Under the pieces are notes generated by a model. The model saw only the letters and a list, made by a program, of their open reading frames with translations, did not search any database and had not been told where the DNA came from. Below, piece by piece: positions 1 to 8,865 of a stretch of 19,295 nt of DNA (position 1 is the first letter of the stretch; each line of letters begins with the position of its first letter). The DNA comes from Atopobium sp. (GTDB lineage Bacteria; Actinomycetota; Coriobacteriia; Coriobacteriales; Atopobiaceae), in NCBI GenBank assembly GCA_015259045.1, contig JABZHD010000008.1:1-19295 (forward strand). Direction: 5' to 3'. Position numbers and translations under genes: made by a program.

Positions 1-599
1 GTTCCTGCATCGCCGAGCTGGCGAATGATCTGGAAGATTTCCTCAATCAGAATAGGAGCCAGACCCATGGAAGGCTCGTCGAGCATCAAAAGCTTTGGCC
101 TGCTCATCAGAGCACGACCCATAGCAAGCATCTGCTGCTCGCCACCAGACAGCGTTCCTGCCAGCTGATTCTTGCGCTCACGAAGACGTGGGAAATGCTC
201 GTAGACCATCTTAACGGTCTTAGCGTTCTGGGAATCGGACTGAGTATAGCCGCCCATCTCAAGGTTTTCGGCAACACTCATGCGAGAAAACACGCGGCGA
301 CCTTCAGGACATAGCGCCAAACCAGCCTCAACAATCTTGTGTGCTCGCTGGCCTACAAGGTTTTTCTCGTCAAGTGTAATGGTGCCAGAGTCAGGCTTTA
401 CCAGACCAGCAATGGTGTTCAGCGTAGTTGATTTACCTGCGCCATTAGCACCAATAAGGGTAACAATCTCACCCTCGTGGATGTCAAAAGAGATACCCTG
501 AACTGCGTGGATTGCACCGTAAGAAACGTTAAGGTCCTTGACGGATAGCAGGGTTTTCCCAGCGCCAACTGCCTGGATGTTTGTAGTTTCAGCGGCCAT
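1..599 (-). CDS. livF: LivF-type branched-chain amino acid ABC transporter ATPase (partial, C-terminus outside window)
   Basis: One of the two ATPases that power the Liv importer at the inner face of the membrane. I translated it by hand because the gene runs off the left edge; 199 residues are present of roughly 235-250 usual for the family. Visible motifs are Walker A GANGAGKS (residues 50-57), the ABC signature LSGGEQ (150-155) and Walker B LLMLDEPS (170-177). The run after Walker B (MGLAPILIEEIF) is typical of LivF. The ATG at 597-599 follows a strong AGGAGGTG ribosome-binding site and overlaps the TAA stop of livG by one base (TAATG), so the two genes are translationally coupled. It is the last gene seen in livJHMGF. 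LivF rather than LivG is chosen for its shorter N-terminus and for the lack of the LivG-type DEPAAGMNP sequence. Confidence 0.95.
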   Translation of the reverse strand, partial: MAAETTNIQAVGAGKTLLSVKDLNVSYGAIHAVQGISFDIHEGEIVTLIGANGAGKSTTLNTIAGLVKPDSGTITLDEKNLVGQRAHKIVEAGLALCPEGRRVFSRMSVAENLEMGGYTQSDSQNAKTVKMVYEHFPRLRERKNQLAGTLSGGEQQMLAMGRALMSRPKLLMLDEPSMGLAPILIEEIFQIIRQLGDAG

Positions 600-1444
600 T
601 AGCGCACCTCCTGCTTTCCAAGATAAGCCTCGATAACGCGAGGATTGTTCTGAACTTCTTCTGGCGTACCTTTTGCGATGATGTTGCCGTGATCAAGAAC
701 GGCCAGGCCCTCGCAGATACCCATAACAAACTTCATGTCGTGCTCGATGAGAAGAACGGCAATCTTGAAGTCGTCACGAATCTTAAGGACATTCTCCATA
801 AGCTCGTCGGTCTCTGCTGGGTTCATACCTGCAGCTGGCTCATCGAGCAGCAAAATCTTTGGCTGTGTTGCTAGAGCGCGAAGAATCTCAAGCTTGCGCT
901 GAGCGCCATAAGGCAGGTTACCTGCAAGGGTATTTGCAAGGTTCTCCATGCCAAAAATACGCAGAAGCTCTCGAGCGTTATCAGCGCTCTCTTTTTCCTG
1001 CTTCCAATGAGCCGGAAGGCGGAAGACGTCCTCCAAGAAGTGAGACGTCATGTGGCTTCCCTGACCAACCTGAATGTTCTCCATAACGGTCATGTTGTTG
1101 AACAGGCGAATGTTCTGGAAGGTGCGGGCAATACCCATATGATTTGCTTCAACAACGCTTTTACCAGCAAGGTCGTAGCCGTCAATCATTACGGTACCAC
1201 GGGTTGGCTTATAGACACAGGTAAGCAAGTTAAAAACAGTTGTTTTACCTGCACCGTTAGGACCAATGATGCCAGAGATCTCGGTAGGACCAAGAGCAAT
1301 GTTGAAGTCGTTAACAGCAGTCAAGCCACCAAAGTCAATGCCAAGGTGCTCAGCCTGAAGAACTGGAATTGCACCAAGGTCTCGCTCAGGAATGAGGTTA
1401 GGAGACTCTTGCCTAATAAGTTTTGTAGTGTTTTTAGTTGCCAT
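599..1444 (-). CDS. livG: LivG-type branched-chain amino acid ABC transporter ATPase
   Basis: Second ATPase of the Liv importer, pairing with LivF on the cytoplasmic side of LivH/LivM. It has 281 residues: Walker A GPNGAGKT at 61-68, a LivG-type variant signature (LPYGAQRKLEI instead of LSGGQ) and Walker B ILLLDEPAAGMNP, all characteristic of LivG. The first 28 residues are a charged extension before the ABC domain and are longer than in many LivG proteins. The ATG lies 5 bases after the livM TAA stop, with GGAGG about 10 bases upstream inside the end of livM. The 3' end overlaps the livF start by one base. Family assignment is firm; the exact substrate is not shown by the ATPase. Confidence 0.96.
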   Translation of the reverse strand: MATKNTTKLIRQESPNLIPERDLGAIPVLQAEHLGIDFGGLTAVNDFNIALGPTEISGIIGPNGAGKTTVFNLLTCVYKPTRGTVMIDGYDLAGKSVVEANHMGIARTFQNIRLFNNMTVMENIQVGQGSHMTSHFLEDVFRLPAHWKQEKESADNARELLRIFGMENLANTLAGNLPYGAQRKLEILRALATQPKILLLDEPAAGMNPAETDELMENVLKIRDDFKIAVLLIEHDMKFVMGICEGLAVLDHGNIIAKGTPEEVQNNPRVIEAYLGKQEVR

Positions 1445-1449
1445 CGCTC

Positions 1450-2667
1450 TTACGCCTCCTTCGAATCAGTTGTGGCTTCTACCTGCGTATCCGCCTGCTC
1501 ATTTGCCTGAACGCCTGCCTTCGCGTTGACCTGCACGTCTGTCTGCTCGTCCGAGTCATCCTTGTTCCAAGGGAAGTCTCTGTTCATGACTCGCTCAATA
1601 ATGCGGGACAGCGAGAAGTCATACGAGCCAAACAGACCCTCTGGTCTAAAGATCATAACCAGAATCAGCACGATTGCATAAGCAACCATGCGGTAGTCAG
1701 CAAAGGCACGTAGAGCCTCTGGGAGTACGGTCAGGACAGTTGCGGACACAACGGAACCAAACATAGAGCCCATGCCACCAAGAACAACCATAACCAGAAT
1801 CTCAACAGACTTCATGAAGCCAAACTTGGCAGGCGCCATAACGCCAATGCAGCCTGCGTAGAGGCCACCCGCAATACCTGCGAGAAACGCGGAGAAGACA
1901 AAGGCCAAAGTCTTGTAGTACGTAGTGTTGACGCCTGATGCCTCTGCTGCAATCTCGTTATCGCGGATGGCGAGAATAGCACGTCCGTGCCTAGACTTCA
2001 TAAGAGTATGAATGGCAAAGATGGCAAGAGAAACGACAATTGCCGTGTTCAGATAACCCGTATAAGCAGGAATACCCGTGAGACCAGATGCGCCACCAGT
2101 AAGCTTGAATCCAAGAGCGGAGTCAATGTTAACCAGGACAACGCGGATGATCTCTGCAAAGCCCAGGGTAATGATGGCCAGGTAATCACCACGAAGACGC
2201 AGTGCTGGAATACCGATAACCACACCCATAAGAGCAGCGCAAATACCGCCGAATAAAAGGCCAACAACAAAGAGAATTACTGCTGGCGTGGAGCCGGAAG
2301 CCATGGATTGAGCATCCAGTCCAAAGAGTGGCATCATGCGAATAATAAAGATTGCGCAGGCATAACCACCAATGGACATAAAACCAGCGTGACCCAGAGG
2401 AAGCTGTCCAAGATATCCGGTAACAATGTTCAGAGAAACGGTCATCAGAACATAGACGCCGATTTGCTCAAAAACAACGGTCTGATAGCGAGAAATAAGG
2501 CCCTCTCCTACCAGGAAGTTTCCGCCAAAGACAAAGAGTGCAACAAGAATTGCATTGATGGCATAGCGAGCAGGCATAGTAAGCTCACGGCGCTGACCAT
2601 CTTTTCCACCAAAACCAGTGACAATTACTGGGTTGTGATTGTTATCGCGTGGATACATTTTAGTCAT
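1450..2667 (-). CDS. livM: LivM-type branched-chain amino acid ABC transporter permease
   Basis: One of the two membrane permeases of the Liv importer (BPD_transp_2 family). From the chosen start it has 405 residues: a polar N-terminus of about 30 residues, many hydrophobic segments, and the conserved cytoplasmic-loop sequence LRGDYLAIITLGFAEIIR that contacts the ATPases. The last roughly 45 residues, after FPWNKDD, form an unusual acidic, Gln/Ala-rich hydrophilic tail. The start is the ATG giving MTKMYPRD, placed 5 bases after a perfect AGGAGG that itself overlaps the livH stop (TAAGGAGG). A longer reading frame from 2736 exists, but it would run well into livH and has no better ribosome-binding site. 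Only 10 bases separate it from livH and 5 from livG. Confidence 0.95.
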   Translation of the reverse strand: MTKMYPRDNNHNPVIVTGFGGKDGQRRELTMPARYAINAILVALFVFGGNFLVGEGLISRYQTVVFEQIGVYVLMTVSLNIVTGYLGQLPLGHAGFMSIGGYACAIFIIRMMPLFGLDAQSMASGSTPAVILFVVGLLFGGICAALMGVVIGIPALRLRGDYLAIITLGFAEIIRVVLVNIDSALGFKLTGGASGLTGIPAYTGYLNTAIVVSLAIFAIHTLMKSRHGRAILAIRDNEIAAEASGVNTTYYKTLAFVFSAFLAGIAGGLYAGCIGVMAPAKFGFMKSVEILVMVVLGGMGSMFGSVVSATVLTVLPEALRAFADYRMVAYAIVLILVMIFRPEGLFGSYDFSLSRIIERVMNRDFPWNKDDSDEQTDVQVNAKAGVQANEQADTQVEATTDSKEA

Positions 2668-2677
2668 GTGAGCCTCC

Positions 2678-3550
2678 TTACACTTTCTCGGTAACTGGTC
2701 GACCAAGCAGGCCAGTTGGTTTGACAACAAGAACAAGAATCAAGAGTAAGAAGACTACCGCGTCCTGCCAGACGGACAGACCAAAGGCAGCAACAAAGAC
2801 CTCGGAGAAGCCAACAATAAGGCCGCCAATAACAGCGCCTGGAATGGACCCAATGCCGCCAAGAACTGCTGCAACAAATGCCTTGGTGCCCAGCATGACG
2901 CCCATGGTAGGAGAAACCTGCTGGTATGCCATGGAGTACAGAATAGCTGCAATGCCTGCCAGAGCGGAACCAACTGCAAAGGTAAAGCTAATGGTGCTAT
3001 TGACGTTAACGCCCATCAGACGAGCGGCGCCCATATCCTCAGAAACGGCACGCATTGCCTTACCAAGACGAGTCTTCTGAACCAAAAGGGTCAGAACAAC
3101 GGTTGCCACAATAGTAACGGCAACAGTCAAAAGCGCAGTGCCAGAGAGCGTCGAACCAAGTACCTGAACAGTTCCCAGGTCAATGATGCTTGGAACAACC
3201 TTAGCGTCAGCACCAAGAAGTAGCTGAACTCCATTTTCAAGCAGGTAAGAAACACCAATTGCGGTAATCAGAATAGAAAGCCTTGGAGCTTCTCTGAGTG
3301 GTGCATAGGCAACCTTGTCGATAAGAACGCCCAGCAAAACGCAGCCAAAAATGGCGAGAAGAACGGCGATTGCAGGATTGAGTCCTAACTGAACAAGCGC
3401 AATCCAAGCAACGTAGGAACCAAACATGATGATGTCACCATGTGCAAAGTTAAGAAGCAAGATGATGCCGTACACCATTGTGTAACCAAGCGCCACCAGT
3501 GCGTAAATACTGCCCAATTGAAGTCCATTGAGCACCTGAGTCAAAAACAT
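2678..3550 (-). CDS. livH: LivH-type branched-chain amino acid ABC transporter permease
   Basis: Membrane permease partner of LivM. It has 290 residues, the usual size for LivH. Recognisable family sequences are the N-terminal LNGLQLGSIYALVALGYTMVYG, with NFAHGDIIMFGSY just after it, plus the loop KTRLGKAMRAVSED and the C-terminal VLVVKPTGLLGRP typical of LivH. About eight or nine hydrophobic segments are visible. The ATG at 3548-3550 has only a weak purine-rich ribosome-binding site (AAAAGAGAA) and lies 15 bases after the livJ TAG, so re-initiation or coupling from livJ is likely. Its stop codon overlaps the ribosome-binding site of livM. Confidence 0.96.
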   Translation of the reverse strand: MFLTQVLNGLQLGSIYALVALGYTMVYGIILLLNFAHGDIIMFGSYVAWIALVQLGLNPAIAVLLAIFGCVLLGVLIDKVAYAPLREAPRLSILITAIGVSYLLENGVQLLLGADAKVVPSIIDLGTVQVLGSTLSGTALLTVAVTIVATVVLTLLVQKTRLGKAMRAVSEDMGAARLMGVNVNSTISFTFAVGSALAGIAAILYSMAYQQVSPTMGVMLGTKAFVAAVLGGIGSIPGAVIGGLIVGFSEVFVAAFGLSVWQDAVVFLLLILVLVVKPTGLLGRPVTEKV

Positions 3551-3565
3551 CTGAGGTTCTCTTTT

Positions 3566-4747
3566 CTATGAAGGATTGATCGTGTCATAGATGGACTCTT
3601 TGCCATCTTTAAAGGTAATAATCAAGGTGGACTTCACTGGGTCACCTGTTCCCTGATATGAAAGGGTTCCAGTAACACCTTCGACCACACCAGATGCAAT
3701 AGCGTCAATAATTGCCTGCCTATACTCATTAGAGTTGTAGGTATAACCGCGTTTCTCGACAGTCTTAAGAGCGGAGCAAAGAATCATTGCTGCGTCATAG
3801 CCCAAAGAACAGAAGTTAGTTGGAGCCTCACCGTATTCCTCGGTGTAAGCCTTAACAAAATGCTGAACTTTTTCATCTGGGTTTGAAGCAACAAAGGCAG
3901 AGCAATAGAAGCATCCTTCAAGGTCAGCCGCAGAAGCATAGTCCTGCTCGCCGCCAATAATGCCTGCCCAACCATCTGCGCCCATAAAAGGCTTTTTGCA
4001 GCCAAGCTGACGAGCCTGCGTCACAATCTTGCCGTTATCCTGGTAATAGTTTGGAGCCAAAATGGCATCAGGATCCAGTCCAATAATGCTGGTAAGCTGG
4101 GCGTTAAAGTCAACAGCTCCCGTTGGATAGCCCTGCTGGGATACAACCTCAATGCCCAACTCACGAGCCCTCTGGACAAATGCGTTGTTTACGCCAATCT
4201 CGTAATCGCCACCAGAGTTAAAGATGGTTCCTACACGCTGATAGCCTTGCTTTTTAGCAAACTCTGCAAGAACAACGCCCTGGAATGGGTCGGTGACAGT
4301 AGCGCGGAACATGTTATTGCCGTGAGCAACAACGTCTTCTGCTGTTGCAGATGCCGTTACGCAAGGAATGTTGTCCAGAACCGATTTCTGTGCCAGTGCA
4401 ATGGTTGGCGTAGAGGTAACGTCGCCTAGAATTGCACAGACATTCTCGTCAAGCAGCTTGTTGTAGACAAGAATAGCCTCGGTTGAATCGCCCTTCTCGT
4501 CCTCTGCAATAGGGACAATCTGGCGGCCACCAGCTCCACCATTCTTGTTGAATTCCTTGAGGTACAGCAAAATGCCGCTACGCACCGCAAGGCCATACTG
4601 GGCAACGTCGCCGGTATACGGTCCCATCACGCCAACGTAAATGGAGTTAGGGTCTTGGTTCTTTGGCGAACAGCCTGCTAGAGCAAACGACCCCGCAATG
4701 GTCCCGGCCACCTCCAAAAAGCGTCGTCGCGTTAGCTTATGTGCCAT
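3566..4747 (-). CDS. livJ: LivJ-type branched-chain amino acid ABC transporter substrate-binding lipoprotein
   Basis: Extracytoplasmic receptor of the Liv importer (type I periplasmic-binding fold, Leu/Ile/Val-binding family), 393 residues from the chosen start. The N-terminus MAHKLTRRRFLEVAG has a twin-arginine RRxFL motif. It is followed by a hydrophobic stretch and a lipobox LAGC, so the mature protein would begin at Cys26, be lipidated, and probably be exported folded by Tat. The mature part has family-typical sequences such as IYVGVMGPYTGDVAQYG, ILGDVTSTPT and FCSLGYDAAMIL. The second ATG (MAHK) is preferred because AAGGAG lies 6 bases before it; the upstream MNMAHK start would leave no spacer. 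First gene of livJHMGF. A ligand other than Leu/Ile/Val (amide, urea, other amino acids) cannot be excluded. Confidence 0.93.
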   Translation of the reverse strand: MAHKLTRRRFLEVAGTIAGSFALAGCSPKNQDPNSIYVGVMGPYTGDVAQYGLAVRSGILLYLKEFNKNGGAGGRQIVPIAEDEKGDSTEAILVYNKLLDENVCAILGDVTSTPTIALAQKSVLDNIPCVTASATAEDVVAHGNNMFRATVTDPFQGVVLAEFAKKQGYQRVGTIFNSGGDYEIGVNNAFVQRARELGIEVVSQQGYPTGAVDFNAQLTSIIGLDPDAILAPNYYQDNGKIVTQARQLGCKKPFMGADGWAGIIGGEQDYASAADLEGCFYCSAFVASNPDEKVQHFVKAYTEEYGEAPTNFCSLGYDAAMILCSALKTVEKRGYTYNSNEYRQAIIDAIASGVVEGVTGTLSYQGTGDPVKSTLIITFKDGKESIYDTINPS

Positions 4748-4796
4748 ATTCATCTCCTTTTCTCCATAGCGTTGAATATGTGACACAACACAATAT

Positions 4797-4826
4797 GGCT
4801 GCAGTCCTTAAAAAAGAACCACAGCC
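4797..4826 (-). promoter_or_regulatory. Hairpin in the liv operon leader
   Basis: Read on the minus strand, two 13-base arms (GGCTGTGGTTCTT and AAGGACTGCAGCC) flank a TTTT loop, about 50 bases upstream of the livJ start. All 13 positions pair in the minus-strand RNA, three of them as G-U wobbles. In the plus-strand RNA the same three positions are mismatches. This points to an RNA structure in the liv leader rather than a DNA palindrome. It is not followed by a T run, so it is not a canonical terminator. Confidence 0.55.
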
Positions 4827-4833
4827 AAAAAAT

Positions 4834-4867
4834 GTTATCTAACTTGAAATAATTTTAGAGAAACCGG
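4834..4867 (-). promoter_or_regulatory. Possible liv operon promoter (weak)
   Basis: Upstream of the leader hairpin, the minus strand has TAGATA as a candidate -10 element in AT-rich DNA. No good -35 hexamer lies 16-18 bases upstream. It is proposed mainly because the operon needs a start between 4747 and the preceding gene, and no other better match was seen. The exact site is uncertain. Confidence 0.25.
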
Positions 4868-4946
4868 ATGTTTCTACGAGCTCCAGCCTTTCGCGACGGT
4901 TGCGCGGTTGTCTTCTGACTACCCGCAGCTGGTCTACGTGTGCTAC

Positions 4947-6350
4947 TTACGCCTCACGTACCAGCGGAAGCTCACCAGCAAAGTGACGAGGCTTGTAAGA
5001 GGCCTTGTCTGCGCTGGTCTTCTCGCCAAGATCAAGCGAAGAAATCTTCTTCATCTTGCTGGTGCCACCCTCAATGAGGCGAAGCAGCTCGCGCGTTGGT
5101 CTCTCGTCAGCCGCCTGAAGCTCAGCTGCCATCTCACGCTCAACCGCGTCAAAGATGTCCTGAACATGCGATGACGTATCGTTTGTAGCCTTGATCAGCG
5201 GCATTGCGGTTGATTGTGCAACCACACCAGCGTAGTTTGGCTCGCGAGAAGGACGCATCTGAGCTGCGGCAACCTTGTGAGACGCAGCGGGTTTTGCACC
5301 CGACAACTCCACCGAGCTTGCAACTTCAGCCTCAGCAGCGGCCTGACCGATGAGCGGCAGCTGCACTGGATGATACTTGCGCATCTGCTGCTGATCATGG
5401 CGAGCTAAATGCTCGTCCATTGCAGCCAGTGCAAGCGTCCAATCATCAGCATGCTCAAGCTCGTCAATCGTACGCTTCTCAGGGAAGACTCCCTGGTCAA
5501 CGTAAGAAATGCGACTGGAAATATCAGCAGCATGATTAGTGAAGTCTTCAGGAATAGCCTCGGCACCAATCTCGGCAATACCAAAATCGCGCGTAATGGA
5601 CTCTTCGCCCACAGCCTTAGTCCACCAAGCTGTACCAACGTCACCAACGGTTCCGTCAGCACGCTCGATAATAGGCAGGCCGTCCATAGGATCTTGTCCT
5701 AGGCGCTCAAGAAGTACGGCAGCAGCACCCTTTGCACGTGCAACGGTGCGCTCACGCCAGCTCAAAAGCTTGGTGTAGTTCTCTGCAATCTGCGCGTAGT
5801 CGTTTGTGGAGTGCGCAGGAGCCTTCTTTGCACGAACGGGAAGCACGCCCTCTGCAGCCGTGCTTACAACCTGCGTCTTCTTTGCAAGTGACTCGGCAGG
5901 CTGGACAGGCAGCTCAGTAGACTGAACACGAATAGAGCCGGTTACGTCCCACTGAGAAGCCTTCATGTGCTTTGGCTTGTATGCAGCAATCGAGCGCCTT
6001 GGAGAGTCCAGCGGAATCACAATGCTCTCTTCTGGCGAGAAGTTCGATGCAGCTGAGACCTGCTTTGGAGATAGAGCCTTATCTGAGCTCTGGAACGTTG
6101 CAGCTGACTGGCTCTTTGCTTCTACCTCATCGATTTTCTCGCCACGATTTACCGAGCGAGAGACTACCAAGGCCGCACCAGAAATGACTGCAACCGCAGC
6201 AAGTCCCACTCCAATGCCGGTAAAGATTGCACCAAGAGGCGTTTGACGAATTTCGTTTGCTGTAAGGGCATACGCAGATGCTGGCTCTGCTACCAGAACC
6301 AGTCCACTGAGCAGGCCGGCGACTACTGCCGGATTCCTACCTTCTGTCAT
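4947..6350 (-). CDS. Unrecognised protein with two N-terminal hydrophobic segments and a long polar tail
   Basis: I do not recognise a family. From the chosen start it has 467 residues. Residues about 8-27 are hydrophobic and end in EPASAYA, which could be a signal-peptide cleavage site or a first membrane helix. Residues about 38-63 form a second helix rich in Ala, Gly and Val, followed by SRSVNRGEK. The remaining roughly 400 residues are polar, Ala/Glu-rich and of low complexity in places, with a more ordered-looking centre (around DGLPIIERADGTVGDVGTAWW). Two similar motifs, AYKPKH and SYKPRH, occur near residue 120 and at the C-terminus. The ATG at 6348-6350 follows AGGGGGAG at good spacing and is preferred over an upstream ATG 14 codons earlier. 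It lies between the rho terminator and the liv operon, with no clear terminator after it. Possibly a lineage-specific envelope protein; no function is claimed. Confidence 0.8.
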   Translation of the reverse strand: MTEGRNPAVVAGLLSGLVLVAEPASAYALTANEIRQTPLGAIFTGIGVGLAAVAVISGAALVVSRSVNRGEKIDEVEAKSQSAATFQSSDKALSPKQVSAASNFSPEESIVIPLDSPRRSIAAYKPKHMKASQWDVTGSIRVQSTELPVQPAESLAKKTQVVSTAAEGVLPVRAKKAPAHSTNDYAQIAENYTKLLSWRERTVARAKGAAAVLLERLGQDPMDGLPIIERADGTVGDVGTAWWTKAVGEESITRDFGIAEIGAEAIPEDFTNHAADISSRISYVDQGVFPEKRTIDELEHADDWTLALAAMDEHLARHDQQQMRKYHPVQLPLIGQAAAEAEVASSVELSGAKPAASHKVAAAQMRPSREPNYAGVVAQSTAMPLIKATNDTSSHVQDIFDAVEREMAAELQAADERPTRELLRLIEGGTSKMKKISSLDLGEKTSADKASYKPRHFAGELPLVREA

Positions 6351-6499
6351 ACAAACTCCCCCTACAAACGCTAAGAAGATGTATGAAGACACACGCTAAA
6401 TTTGCATATGCTACTAAACCCAATACGGGCGACGTGAGCAACGGGTGGGCTTCATTTCATCTTTGTATAATCCGCTGCAACACATAATTGTGCTGTTAG

Positions 6500-6535
6500 A
6501 AATGACTATAGCGTAATTCGTTATTTTTTACAGCG
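6500..6535 (-). promoter_or_regulatory. Candidate promoter for the 467-residue membrane protein gene
   Basis: The minus strand has TATAGT (5 of 6 to the -10 consensus) inside GCTATAGTCATTTC, upstream of the gene starting at 6350 and downstream of the rho terminator. The -35 region is poor (CTGTAA at 17 bases). The leader would be about 150 bases long. Weak support. Confidence 0.3.
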
Positions 6536-6585
6536 TCTTTAAAACTTTTTCATAATTCTTTGGCAGTTATTCAACAAAAATGGCG

Positions 6586-6629
6586 AGAAAAAAGAAGTGC
6601 CTCCCAACATAGATTGGAAAGCACTTCTT
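6586..6629 (-). terminator. Intrinsic terminator of rho
   Basis: On the minus strand, beginning 20 bases after the rho stop, a 16-base-pair stem has outer arms AAGAAGTGC and GCACTTCTT. The inner TTTCCAA/TTGGGAG arms contain two G-U pairs, and the loop has 6 bases. The tail is TTTTCTCGCC, so its U tract is also a copy of the recurrent TTTCTCGCC motif. The wobble pairs fit minus-strand transcription. Confidence 0.85.
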
Positions 6630-6648
6630 GCGTCATCTTTAAATCTGA

Positions 6649-8754
6649 CTAATTCTGTGGATAGTCAGACTGTGCAGCCTTCTTTGCAGATCTAATCAGG
6701 AAGTCCTGGTTATTGTCGGTCTGCTTAAGACCACTGATAAGAGCAGTAGTTGCACGCTCAGTGTTATTGAAGCCTGCAAGAATACGGCGAACGCCCCATA
6801 CCATAGGCTGAAGCTCTGGCTTAATAAGCAGATCCTCATTACGAGTACCAGAAGAAACAGGATCAATAGCTGGGAAGATACGGCGATCTGCCAGGTCTCG
6901 ATCAAGCTTGAGCTCCATGTTACCAGTGCCCTTGAACTCCTCGAAGATGACCTCATCCATCTTAGAGCCTGTATCTACCAGGGCAGACGCAATAATAGTG
7001 AGCGAGCCGCCGTTCTCGATGTTTCGAGCTGCACCCAAGAACTTCTTTGGTGGATACAGAGCTGCGGAGTCAACACCACCAGAAAGAATACGACCAGAAG
7101 CAGGAATAGCCAGGTTGTATGCACGAGCAAGACGTGTGATGGAGTCCAGGATAACCACAACATCCTGGCCCATCTCAACCAGACGCTTTGCTCGCTCAAT
7201 GACGAGCTCCGAGACAACGGTGTGATTCTCTGCTGGCATATCAAAAGTTGAAGCAACAACGGTGCCCTTGATGGAGCGCTCCATATCTGTAACTTCCTCA
7301 GGGCGCTCGTCTACCAAGAGGCAGAAGAGGTGGACCTCAGGATTGTTGGTGGTAATAGACTGGCAAATGCGCTTCAAAATGGTGGTCTTACCTGCCTTTG
7401 GAGGCGAGACAATCAAACCACGCTGACCCTTACCAATAGGAGCCACCAGATCAATTGCACGGCCCGTAATGGAGTCTTTACCGTGCTCCATAGTAAGAGG
7501 CTGGTCTGGGAAAATAGGGGTCAGGTCTTTGAAGCGAGGACGGTCCTTAAGACCCTCAACTTCCCCACCGTTGACCTGGGTAACCTTAAGCAGTGGTGGA
7601 TACTTGCTATTTACGCGTGCAGGTCCCACCATACCCAAGACGCTATCACCCGGGCGCAGACCAAGATTTCTAATAATCTGCTGGTGGACAAAGGCGTCGT
7701 CATCGCCTTCCATATAATTGCCTGTACGAATCCAGCCGTAGCCTTCGTTACTAATCTGAAGAATACCCTCAACAGTCTTAAAACCCTCAGCAGCTGCAGA
7801 TGCAGCGTATACAAGCTCAATTAAATCGGACTTATGAACGCCTGCGTACTCAATGCCCAGCTCAGTTGCTTTAGCACGAAGCTCAGAAAGCTTCATCTCT
7901 TGCAGAGCCTCTTTGGAAAGCGATGGCTCGCTTGCCTGGCCCTGCTTGCGATTCTTGTTACGCTGGTTGTTCTGTCTACGATCGCGAGAAGGACGCTCCT
8001 GGTTGTTGGCGTGTGCGTTTTCCTGTGTCTTCTCGCCCTCCTGAGCCGCTTCTTTTGGCTCAGCATTACGATGTCGACGACGTGCTGCACCCGTACGAGA
8101 ACGCCCTGGACGCTCTACTGGAGCTGCATCGGAATCTGCTACTGCACCAGAAGCCTGCTCCTGAGCTGCACCATCCTGCTGCTCAACACTACCCTGCTCT
8201 TCAGCAAAGTTCTTTTGAGCCGCATTGTCATTCTGGCAAGCTGCAAGCTCTGCCTCTGCTTTAGTAAAGGCAGGAGCCGGGGTTACCTCTGCAGAAGGCT
8301 GAGTTGCATCCTGAACAATCTTGGTAAGGCGATCAGTGTCTACAACGTCAGAAGAAACCTTGCCACCTGCCTGGACCTGAGCCAGAACCTCTGCCTGAAG
8401 AGCCTCAAGAGTCTGCTCCTGTAAAGCGCGCTCCTCCATCTCCTCTTTGCTTGGACGGCCACGGCGACGTTTAGGAGGCTCTGCAATGCCAGCTGCATTT
8501 AAAGCCTCAGCCATAACTGCCTCTACTGCACGACGAGCCTCGGTCTCTTTTTTAGTTGGACGACCGCGACGACGCTTAGCAGCAGATGAATTAGAGGCCT
8601 TTTCTTCAGTTGCCTCAGAATTGGTATTTTCTGAAGTTGAATTTTCTGAATTACTATTTTCACTCTTACGAGGTCTACCACGTCTACGTGGTGCTGGAGT
8701 ATTTTCTACATCATTTAAAGAATCATTTTGGACCGAAGATGTTTCGTCCGACAT
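6649..8754 (-). CDS. rho: Transcription termination factor Rho with long N-terminal extension
   Basis: ATP-dependent RNA helicase that ends transcription at factor-dependent sites. From the chosen start it has 701 residues, well above the roughly 420 of E. coli Rho. Residues 1-275 are a low-complexity extension with three AT-hook-like motifs (RRRGRPRK near 23-30, RRRGRPTKK near 61-69, RRRGRPSKE near 97-104) and an Arg/Asn-rich stretch at 215-272. Then come the Rho N-terminal domain (about 278-320), the cold-shock-like RNA-binding domain (about 325-400) and the RecA-type motor with Walker [10 protein letters not shown] (450-458) and Walker B DVVVILD (531-537). Conserved [17 protein letters not shown] is present. 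The ATG giving MSDETSS follows GAGAGG at 7 bases. An upstream ATG 24 codons earlier has no ribosome-binding site. Long basic insertions occur in other actinobacterial Rho proteins. The gene has its own terminator and about 120 bases of leader. Confidence 0.97.
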   Translation of the reverse strand: MSDETSSVQNDSLNDVENTPAPRRRGRPRKSENSNSENSTSENTNSEATEEKASNSSAAKRRRGRPTKKETEARRAVEAVMAEALNAAGIAEPPKRRRGRPSKEEMEERALQEQTLEALQAEVLAQVQAGGKVSSDVVDTDRLTKIVQDATQPSAEVTPAPAFTKAEAELAACQNDNAAQKNFAEEQGSVEQQDGAAQEQASGAVADSDAAPVERPGRSRTGAARRRHRNAEPKEAAQEGEKTQENAHANNQERPSRDRRQNNQRNKNRKQGQASEPSLSKEALQEMKLSELRAKATELGIEYAGVHKSDLIELVYAASAAAEGFKTVEGILQISNEGYGWIRTGNYMEGDDDAFVHQQIIRNLGLRPGDSVLGMVGPARVNSKYPPLLKVTQVNGGEVEGLKDRPRFKDLTPIFPDQPLTMEHGKDSITGRAIDLVAPIGKGQRGLIVSPPKAGKTTILKRICQSITTNNPEVHLFCLLVDERPEEVTDMERSIKGTVVASTFDMPAENHTVVSELVIERAKRLVEMGQDVVVILDSITRLARAYNLAIPASGRILSGGVDSAALYPPKKFLGAARNIENGGSLTIIASALVDTGSKMDEVIFEEFKGTGNMELKLDRDLADRRIFPAIDPVSSGTRNEDLLIKPELQPMVWGVRRILAGFNNTERATTALISGLKQTDNNQDFLIRSAKKAAQSDYPQN

Positions 8755-8865
8755 GTACAAACCTCTCTGTTTGCTCATCAAAATAATCTGTAAAAATACG
8801 TGAGAAATATGATGAAGGGATAACAAACAAAATCAAATAGGTGCAAATCCAAAAGGAATATACCA

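Noticed and set aside
1007..1510. Plus-strand 167-codon frame over livG
   Set aside because: Antisense to a conserved ATPase with intact motifs; no independent coding support.
4787..4946. Terminator between the 467-residue protein gene and livJ
   Set aside because: Direct repeats (CGGTTGCGCGGTTG) are present but no stem followed by a T tract on the minus strand, so no terminator is called.
6455..6475. Plus-strand promoter with perfect TATAAT
   Set aside because: There is no -35 hexamer at 16-18 bases and no plus-strand gene downstream; probably chance in AT-rich DNA.
7834..8424. Plus-strand 196-codon Cys/Leu-rich frame
   Set aside because: Antisense to the low-complexity N-terminus of rho; its composition is the complement of Ala/Gln/Glu codons.
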